From Thioalkalivibrio sp. (lineage in GTDB: Bacteria > Pseudomonadota > Gammaproteobacteria > Ectothiorhodospirales > Ectothiorhodospiraceae), in the NCBI GenBank assembly GCA_003553165.1, contig PUOZ01000022.1:1-7575 (forward strand): 7,575 nt of DNA. Direction: 5' to 3'. The first letter of the stretch is position 1. Each line of letters begins with the position of its first letter. This document shows, in pieces, positions 1 to 5,500 of the stretch. The notes beneath the pieces were generated by a model. The model searched no databases. It was not told where the DNA came from and saw only the letters and a list, made by a program, of their open reading frames with translations. Made by a program: the position numbers and the translations under genes.

Positions 1-304
1 CGCCGTGGGCAGTGAGTTCGAAGATCTCGTGGGAATGCGCAAGATAAAAGGCAAAGGCCATGGTGATCGCCGTCAGGATCGCGCCGATGCGCGCATGCCA
101 GCCGACGATGATCAGGAGCGGGGCCAGGATTTCACCGACATAAACGCCGTATGCGATCTCCGCCGGCAGACCTGCGTTCACGAGCATGGACTCGATGCCG
201 TCGATGCCGTGCATCACCTTGTGGATGCCATGCATCAGGAACAGGACGCCGAAGCCAACGCGAAAGATGAGCTTGCCGATGTCGTCGAGAAGCGGTGAAT
301 TCAT
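1..304 (-). CDS. DoxX-family membrane protein (partial, C-terminus off left edge)
   Basis: The visible 101 codons encode a small hydrophobic protein of the DoxX type. It starts MNSPLLDDIGKLIFRVGFGV and continues with the HGIHK stretch that commonly follows the first helix in this family. Three membrane segments are visible at about residues 10-25, 50-68 and 72-90, with a conserved-looking Glu (E58) before the second hydrophobic run and Arg72 opening the third. DoxX proteins are inner-membrane proteins of about 130-150 residues, so roughly the last quarter is missing. The family has been linked to respiratory quinone or thiosulfate metabolism and to redox stress, but most members have no proven role. 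The ATG at 302-304 is preceded by GGAGA (complement of 312-316) at 7-nt spacing, which supports the start. The gene lies 103 bp downstream of the PEBP-like gene on the same strand, so co-transcription is possible. Family assignment is fairly firm; function is not established. Confidence 0.85.
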   Translation of the reverse strand, partial: MNSPLLDDIGKLIFRVGFGVLFLMHGIHKVMHGIDGIESMLVNAGLPAEIAYGVYVGEILAPLLIIVGWHARIGAILTAITMAFAFYLAHSHEIFELTAHG

Positions 305-329
305 TGACCTGTCTCCGTAAAATGCATTT

Positions 330-372
330 GGCGGTGCGGTTGTCGATATTTGCCGCGCAAGTCTGCACCGCC
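330..372 (-). terminator. Inverted repeat between PEBP and DoxX genes, possible weak terminator
   Basis: GGCGGTGC (330-337) is exactly complementary to GCACCGCC (365-372). A G-T pair and one further G-C pair extend the stem inward, leaving a loop of about 23 nt. The structure sits just after the PEBP gene and just before the DoxX start. In the minus-strand transcript the stem is followed by AAATGCATTTT rather than a clean U-tract, so it may be a weak terminator, an attenuating hairpin or chance. Confidence 0.25.
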
Positions 373-407
373 CGACAGGCATTTGCCAATGGGGGCGAGG
401 GGGTCTG

Positions 408-887
408 TCAGTTGCGGGCGTAGGTGCCCACGAGCCGGTTCATGCCGATCAGCGACGGTTCGACCCGCTTGAGCAGGTCCAGCTGCGTCAGGCCCGACGG
501 CAGTTGCGGCGCGTGGCGAAGGGCCAGAAGCCAGAAGAAGTAGTGGTGTGTGCCGTGGCCGGGCGGCGGCATCGGCCCCCCATAGCCAGTCCGGCCGAAA
601 TCGTTCTTGCCGGCGGTAAAATCCGCCACCCCCTCGGGCAGACCGGTCTCGGTGCCGGGGATGTTGTACAGCAGCCAGTGAACAAACCCATAGGTACCGC
701 GCACCGAGACCAGCGGGGCATCCGGGTCGTGGCAGATGAGGGCAAAGGAACGGGTCCCCTCGGGCACCTGCGTCCAGGCTAGCTCGGGGGAAAGGTCTTC
801 GCCCTCACCGGTGTGCCTGGCAGGTATCGCCGCACCGTGCGCGAAAGCGGGGCTGGTCAGTTGCAGGTCGGACAACGCAAAAGCCAT
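408..887 (-). CDS. YbhB/YbcL family Raf kinase inhibitor-like protein (PEBP fold)
   Basis: A 159-residue protein with the hallmarks of bacterial phosphatidylethanolamine-binding proteins. The anion-pocket motif HDPDAP is at residues 53-58, the GxxHW-type segment is at 67-71 (YGFVHW, H70), and the conserved Gly/Pro-rich strand GYGGPMPPPGHGTHHYFF is at 101-118. The length of about 160 residues fits the YbhB/YbcL subgroup. No signal peptide is visible, so the protein is probably cytoplasmic. The biochemical role of bacterial members is not established; the name only reflects homology to eukaryotic RKIP. The ATG at 885-887 was chosen because GAGGAGA (complement of 893-899) lies 5 nt upstream and because the family's N-terminus (MAFALSDLQLTSPAF) begins there. 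An in-frame ATG 87 nt upstream would add a proline- and arginine-rich leader with no family resemblance. The upstream flank contains one arm of the inverted-repeat element at 957-1223, so that element may have affected this gene's promoter. Confidence 0.9.
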   Translation of the reverse strand: MAFALSDLQLTSPAFAHGAAIPARHTGEGEDLSPELAWTQVPEGTRSFALICHDPDAPLVSVRGTYGFVHWLLYNIPGTETGLPEGVADFTAGKNDFGRTGYGGPMPPPGHGTHHYFFWLLALRHAPQLPSGLTQLDLLKRVEPSLIGMNRLVGTYARN

Positions 888-956
888 CGCAGTCTCCTCG
901 TCGTGGATATTCCTGCGAGAGTGTAGCGGAGCGAAGTCCGGGGTTGGTGGAGCCCT

Positions 957-1223
957 GGGGTCGGACCAAGTCAAGTGTCTGTATTAAAACGAAAAACGTT
1001 CCGAAAACGGCATGAAAAAGGCCCTTCAAGGGGTGTTTTCCGTGCCCGAATTAGCCCTTCAAGCCAGATTGTGGTGGTAAAGCGGCCGGGGAAGGTGGCG
1101 CGTGTCGGGACATCGCCTTCGAGTACCATTTTTGCACCAGAAAATGCCGGCCGAAGCTGTAATTTCGCCCACTTTTGAGACCACTTTCGAAGAAAAATCA
1201 TGGGCATGGTTCGGTCCGACCCC
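957..1223. mobile_element. Candidate small non-autonomous element with 11-bp terminal inverted repeats
   Basis: GGGGTCGGACC at 957-967 is repeated exactly in inverse orientation as GGTCCGACCCC at 1213-1223, enclosing 267 bp. The match weakens beyond 11 bp. The interior is not convincingly coding and contains A/T-rich runs unlike the flanking genes. It has several small structures: the 10-mer GCCCTTCAAG twice (1021-1030 and 1054-1063), a rough imperfect palindrome around 1009-1049, and a CATTTT/AAAATG hairpin at 1127-1146. No clear target duplication is visible directly outside the repeats. From general knowledge, GGGGTC-type terminal palindromes occur in many proteobacterial intergenic elements, some linked to REP-associated tyrosine transposases; that link is an inference here. 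No transposase gene is in the window. Chance co-occurrence of an 11-bp inverted pair within 270 bp is possible but unlikely. Confidence 0.45.
1009..1049. repeat. Imperfect palindrome inside the inverted-repeat element
   Basis: The segment reads as a rough hairpin. CGGCATGAAAA on the left loosely matches the complement of TTTTCCGTGCCCG on the right, centred on CCCTTCAAGGG. On the minus strand, the CCC/GGG core is followed by CCTTTTT, which resembles an intrinsic terminator. No convincing gene precedes it on that strand, so it is more likely part of the repeat element than a functioning terminator. Confidence 0.3.
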
Positions 1224-1263
1224 GGGAGACCGGTCACGCATCCATGGCCGCAAAGCAGCGTCG

Positions 1264-1322
1264 GCCCCGGCACCCCGGCATGTCGGGTTACGCTACGCTA
1301 ACCCGACCTACAGAACCGGGGC
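1264..1322. repeat. Two-stem palindromic intergenic repeat (REP-like)
   Basis: The inner stem is GTCGGGTTA (1282-1290) paired with TAACCCGAC (1299-1307) around the 8-nt loop CGCTACGC. An outer stem, GCCCCGG (1264-1270) with CCGGGGC (1316-1322), brackets it. The core motif (TAGGTCGGGTTA followed by CGTAACCCGAC in one orientation) resembles a palindrome that I recall as dispersed between genes in many proteobacterial genomes. That recollection is not a search result. The element lies between the inverted-repeat element and the lipoprotein, where it could act as a transcript-stabilising or terminating hairpin. Confidence 0.55.
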
Positions 1323-1344
1323 GTTACCGTCAGAGGGGACATCT

Positions 1345-1401
1345 ATGACTTCACGAAACTTCGGACGGCTAGTGGCGTCTGGTGCAGTACTGCTCCAATG
1401 A
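1345..1401 (+). CDS. Short upstream ORF (18 codons) overlapping the lipoprotein start
   Basis: ATG at 1345 follows AGAGGGG (1332-1338) at 6-nt spacing, the best Shine-Dalgarno sequence in this region. The frame encodes MTSRNFGRLVASGAVLLQ and stops at TGA 1399-1401. That stop overlaps the ATG of the lipoprotein (1398-1400) as ATGA. The lipoprotein has no recognisable ribosome-binding site of its own, so the short ORF probably serves to load ribosomes for coupled translation. Alternatively it is the displaced N-terminus of an older, frameshifted version of the lipoprotein, since it resembles the start of a signal sequence. No function is assigned to the peptide itself. Confidence 0.4.
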   Translation: MTSRNFGRLVASGAVLLQ

Positions 1402-1748
1402 GCGGGGCAAGAGGGGCATGGTCGGCGGGTGTGTACCTGCTGTTTTCGTTCGCGCTCCTGGGGTGTGCCGACGAGCGCATCTCCGAGGTGACGCTGGACC
1501 AGTTGGTGGGGGCCCCAGGCGCTTTTGACGGGGAGCGGGTTCGCACCCGCGGTATCGTGCAGGCATTCGACGATCCGGAGCACTACTGGATCGAGACGAG
1601 TCCGCGAAACCGCTTATCGGTGCGGCCGGCATCGGCGGTCGTCGACCGCGTAGGGGAATCGGTCGTGGTGGTGGGCCGTTTCACATGGCATCCGGAACAG
1701 GGTAGGCGGCTCGAGCTGCAGTCTGTGCTCCCGGCAGAGGAGCCCTGA
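1398..1748 (+). CDS. Small predicted lipoprotein with OB-fold-like domain
   Basis: The 116-residue protein has a type II signal peptide: a single Arg near the N-terminus (R5), a hydrophobic run at residues 11-21 and the lipobox LLGC, with the lipidated Cys at position 23. Residue 24 is Ala, which favours sorting to the outer membrane. The mature part follows a pattern common to small OB-fold domains of envelope proteins: a 'TLDQLVGAPGAFDGERVRTRG' type opening (about 32-52), a central YWIE strand (63-66), a VGESVVVVGRF strand (85-95) and a closing LELQSV (105-110). I do not recognise a named family and assign no substrate. Its ATG lacks a Shine-Dalgarno sequence and overlaps the stop of a short upstream ORF that has a good one, which suggests translational coupling. 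It is the only plus-strand gene of the window and converges with the DUF3634 gene. Confidence 0.75.
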   Translation: MSGARGAWSAGVYLLFSFALLGCADERISEVTLDQLVGAPGAFDGERVRTRGIVQAFDDPEHYWIETSPRNRLSVRPASAVVDRVGESVVVVGRFTWHPEQGRRLELQSVLPAEEP

Positions 1749-1753
1749 ACATC

Positions 1754-1788
1754 CCGCGCCTGCTTGCACATCGGGCGCGGACCGGTCC
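1754..1788. terminator. GC-rich hairpin between convergent genes, possible terminator
   Basis: CCGCGCC (1754-1760) pairs with GGCGCGG (1774-1780) around a 13-nt loop, beginning 6 bp after the lipoprotein stop codon. It overlaps the perfect 10-bp palindrome GGACCGGTCC (1779-1788). No T-tract follows on either strand, so it is at best a Rho-assisted or weak terminator. The position between two convergent genes is what makes it plausible. Confidence 0.35.
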
Positions 1789-1906
1789 ACTGCGGGGCTG
1801 GGCATCGAAACAAGACATGCTGTGGATGAAACCGGAATCAAGGGTCGCAAGGGAGCCCGTTTTCGGCTTGGGCCAGGGTGCCCGGAACTCCGCGGTACGG
1901 GGTCGT

Positions 1907-2233
1907 TCAGCGACGTCTCTTGCGGCGCCTGCGCCCCACCTTCACTCGCTGGAGCGCGGTTTGAAGCTCGCCATGGGCTTCCCGCGGGATGGAGGATGAG
2001 CCGCGCAGGCGCAGACCTTCGCCGGTGCGCATGGCAGTCAGGCGACCGGTCTCGATGCCGTAGCGCCGGACGACGTCCCGGGCCGCATGTTCGAAGTGCC
2101 TGGGTGGGTCGCCGCGCCGTACCCGCAGTTTGCCGTCCACGATCTGAATGCTGAAGATGATGCTGGCCTGCCAGATCAGCAGGGCCCCGGCTGCCAGCAG
2201 CAAAGCAATCATCAGTAGCAACAAGGCCAGCAT
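1907..2233 (-). CDS. DUF3634 family single-pass membrane protein
   Basis: A 108-residue protein with an N-terminal membrane helix (residues 1-21, Leu/Ala-rich, ending in Trp21). A soluble part follows the DUF3634 pattern: FSIQIVDGKLRVRRGDPPRHF (about 27-47, read as two short strands and a Pro-rich turn), a helix, an EGLRLRG strand (72-78), then the 'SIPREAHGEL' helix. The length of about 100 residues is normal for the family, whose function is unknown. The very basic end (RRRRKRRR, 101-108) would lie on the same side as the soluble domain and could contact membrane or nucleic acid; that is inference. ATG 2231-2233 was chosen over an upstream in-frame ATG because AGGGG (complement of 2240-2244) lies 6 nt before it and because the membrane helix starts there. 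It lies downstream of the large signalling gene on the same strand, separated by 317 bp, so it probably has its own promoter. Confidence 0.75.
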   Translation of the reverse strand: MLALLLLMIALLLAAGALLIWQASIIFSIQIVDGKLRVRRGDPPRHFEHAARDVVRRYGIETGRLTAMRTGEGLRLRGSSSIPREAHGELQTALQRVKVGRRRRKRRR

Positions 2234-2550
2234 GGCGTACCCCTGGGTGGTGGACCCGATCGCTCGGGTGGTGTTCGGATTCGTTGCCAAGATCGTAGCA
2301 CCCGAATGCACAGGCGAGTTGCCGATCGGTGCGAGGTGACCGGTACGGTGCCCATGCCTTCGTGATCCCGGACGTTTCGGCTTGCTTGTCCTGGAGATTC
2401 CGCTCGTTGATCTTGAACGGTCGCCCCCGCTCGATCAGCGCGCGATTGTAGGCACCCAGGAGCGCAGGCAACGAATCCATGGACGCAGCCGCAGTGCGAC
2501 ACCCTGGTTTCCCTGCGGAACGCGACGCGAGACGGAATTTGGCAGGATGC
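2234..2550 (-). other. 317-bp intergenic region with a coding-like remnant
   Basis: No complete gene is supported here. On the minus strand, from ATG 2478-2480 to about 2367, the frame reads MDSLPALLGAYNRALIERGR and continues for 18 residues with strong G/C bias at third codon positions, as in a real gene. The YNRALIERG stretch resembles the N-terminal part of IS5/IS4-type transposases (typically a Trp-x-x-Tyr-Asn-x-Ala-Leu pattern). The resemblance is short and may be accidental. No ribosome-binding site precedes the ATG, and the frame stays open only by running in another frame across the DUF3634 gene. It is most likely a gene fragment or spurious. The promoter of the DUF3634 gene should also lie in this region, but I see no convincing -35/-10 pair. 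Confidence 0.3.
2245..2273. repeat. Direct repeat plus hairpin in the leader of the DUF3634 gene
   Basis: GGGTGGTG occurs at 2245-2252 and again at 2266-2273, 21 bp apart. Between and overlapping them lies a perfect 6-bp stem, ACCCGA (2254-2259) with TCGGGT (2264-2269), around the tetraloop TCGC. It lies just upstream of the ribosome-binding site of the DUF3634 gene. It could be an operator or leader hairpin, but short GC-rich repeats of this kind also arise by chance. Confidence 0.3.
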
Positions 2551-5500
2551 TCAACGAAGCCACCGGCGCAAGGCGTCGAGCAACTCTTCATGCACGGTTT
2601 CAATCTCAAGGAAACGCGATAGCGCTTTCTCGGCGTCCCCGCGTGTTTTGAGCCCGACGAGTTCACCACCTTTCCGGGAGGCGCGCTCATGCAGCGTTTG
2701 GATCCGCGCGTATTCGAAGCGATTGGATCCGCGGGCACGGCTGTTCGCTTCGAGCCAGCGACCCATATGGCAGTTATGGCTGATGTCCAGCGCAGGCGGA
2801 TTCGATTGCTCCCCCTTGAGATAGTTTTGCAGCGAATTCAACCAGAAGCGCCGTTCGACTATGCAGTACAGCACGGGCAGCGCGTCACGATGGATCGGCG
2901 TGGTTGCGGCCCAGCAGGCATTGGGTTGCCAATGCGTGATCCACCGAGGAACCTGCAGCGCCGGCATGGGTTTTGCGATTGCGTAGCCCTGACCCAGCTC
3001 GCAACCCAGTTGCAGCAAAGTCTGCCCGTGAGCCTCGGTTTCAACACCCTCTGCGATCACCTTGCGCCGGAAGGAAGACGCAAGACCGATGACGCCTTCA
3101 AGGATTGCCAGGTCATCGGGGTCCTCCAGCATGTCGCGAACGAACGTCTGGTCTATTTTCAACGATGCAACCGGCAGACGTTTCAGGTAGGTCAGCGAAG
3201 AGTAACCGGTACCAAAATCATCGAGTGAAAACGAGATGCCCAACGCCTGGCCCGCTCGAATGACCTCGGAAACCCCCGCGACATCCTGAAGGGCGCTGGT
3301 CTCGAGCAGTTCGAGTTCCAGGTCCCAGGGCTGCACGGACGGGTGCCGTTTCAGCGAAGCCCGCAGCTTGTCGACGAAGTCGGGCTGACTCAACTGCATC
3401 GCATCGATGTTGACGCTGACGGGCAGCGCGAGTCCTGAGGCCCGCCAGGCGGCAACCTGACTGAGCGCAGTTTCGATCACCCATTCGCCCAGCTTGATCA
3501 TCAACGCGTGGTTTTGCAGCACCGGCAGAAAAGCGTCCGGAGGCAAAAGCCCGCGCTCAGGGTGCTGCCAGCGGATCAGCGCTTCAGCGCCGATCACAGT
3601 GCCCAGGCGCATATTCACCTTGGGTTGAAAGTAAAGCACGAACTCGCGGTTGGCGAGGGCATCGCGGAGGCGCGCGATGGTCTCGTGGTGGCCGCGAAGG
3701 TCGCGATCATACGCGGCGTCAAACAGGTGATAGCGATTCTTGCCCGAGACCTTCGCCTGGTACATGGCCTGATCCGCCTGACGCAGCAGTTGGTCGGCAT
3801 CGATGGCTTCCATCTGCGGGTAGAAGCTGACTCCGATGCTGGCTGAGACCTGAAGTGTGCGTGCCTCCTCGTGTATCGGTTGCGCGACCACCGCCTGCAG
3901 CCGTTGCAGCAACGGCATGCAGGTGTCCGCATCGGGCAGATCAACCAACACCGCCACAAACTCGTCGCCCCCAAGGCGGGCCAGAGTGTCGCCTTTGCGC
4001 AGGACAAGCTTCATTCGCTCGCCCAGTACCATCAACAGCTGGTCGCCGGTGCCGTGTCCGTACTGATCGTTGATGGCCTTGAAACCGTCCAGGTCGAGAT
4101 AGACGACGGCAATCTGTTGGTCGCGTCGCCAGGCCTGTTCCATGGCCTGCAGCATGCGGTCGGCCAGGAGGACCCGATTGGGCAGGCCGGTGAGTGCGTC
4201 ATAGTGGGCGACGTGCTCCAGTTGGCGCTGATGGGCCTTCTGCGCACTGATGTCCGAGAAAAGCGCGACGTATCTTTGCGGACGGCCATCAGTGCCGCGC
4301 ACGGCGCTGATGGTCAGCATCTCGGGGTAGACCTCCCCGTTCTTGCGGCGATTCCAGATCTCCCCCTTCCAGGAGCCCTGGTCAAGGAGGATCCGCCATA
4401 AATCGGCATAGAACGCGGGGCCGTGCTCCTCGGATTTCAGCATGCGGGGATTCCGGCCGAGCACCTCCTCGCGAAGATACCCTGTGATCCGGGTGAAGGC
4501 CGCATTGACGTCGAGAATGGTGGCCTCCGCGTCAGTGATCGCGATGCCTTCGTTCGCGTGCTCGAAGACACTGGCGGCCTGCCTCAGCTGTTCCTCGGCC
4601 CGCTTCAGCGCGGCCAGGCTGATATCGATGCGGTACGTTTCGGGACCCGCTGGACCGGTTTGTGTGGCGTGACTGGAAAACACGGGGACGGGTGAACCAT
4701 CCTTATGGCGCAGAACGAATTCTTCCCCCTGGGATACTGTCCCTTGCGTCATCCGGGCAGTCGCCCCGTCGATGTTTGTCGGAGGCCCCGGTTCCGGGGC
4801 GATCAGGTCTTCCAGCCGGCGGCCAAGCGCCTCATCCCTCAAGTATCCGTAGAGGCCCTCGCTCGCCTCGTTCCAGAAGATCACGCGTCGCTGATGGTCG
4901 TATCCCTGCACCGCGACGTTTGGCACATTCTCAAAAAGACTGCGAAAACGCCGCTCGCTCTCCCGCAATGCTTGCTCAGCGAGCTTGCGCAGCTCCAGGT
5001 TGACCAGGAGTTCCGCAAAAAGACCGAGCAGTTCCTGCTCTTCGCGATCGTAAACAGCCTGTCTCGCGATCGTTTCAATGCCGACGAAGCCCAGACAGCG
5101 GTCAGAGTGCCTCAAGGGAACGTTGAGAAGACTGGCGATCTTCCGCGACTTCCCGAACATGCCCAGGGCGTCGGGCGGCAGGGTCGTGGCATCCTCGATC
5201 AGGACGGCTTGGCCCCGTTGATGGGCAGTCAGCCATTCCTGGATGCCGCTGAGCGGCAGGTTCCGGCGTTGTTCGATCTGCGATGCAACGCCGTGCGCGC
5301 ACCATTCGTGGGTATTGCGCGCCGATCGGGCGACAAGATCGTAAACGAAGACATAGGCCCGGTCCGCCCCGAAGAAGGTTCCGATCCGTTCCAGAGCGGT
5401 GTCGATCGCACCGTCGACCTGATCGAGAGGAAGGTTGATGAACGATAGCGACAAACGCTGGATCTGTGCGCGGTATGCCGACTGGCGGGCCAGTGCGCGG

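Noticed and set aside
801..974. An upstream in-frame ATG at 972-974 as the start of the PEBP gene
   Set aside because: The extra 29 residues have no family similarity, and the strong ribosome-binding site and the conserved N-terminus point to the ATG at 885-887.
971..1273. A 100-codon minus-strand open frame across the inverted-repeat element
   Set aside because: It has no ribosome-binding site, crosses one element boundary and nearly reaches the palindrome, and has no recognisable domain. If similar frames exist elsewhere, they probably reflect copies of the repeat rather than a protein.
1614..2738. A long minus-strand open frame of 374 codons
   Set aside because: It overlaps, in other frames, the end of the signalling gene, the whole DUF3634 gene and the lipoprotein, and its sequence is low-quality and rich in Arg, Pro and Cys. 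It is a by-product of high GC, apart from the short fragment at 2367-2480 discussed separately.
4705..5448. A 247-codon plus-strand open frame opposite the signalling gene
   Set aside because: It lies entirely antisense to clear PAS and GAF coding sequence and shows no recognisable domain; it is the expected mirror of GC-rich codons.
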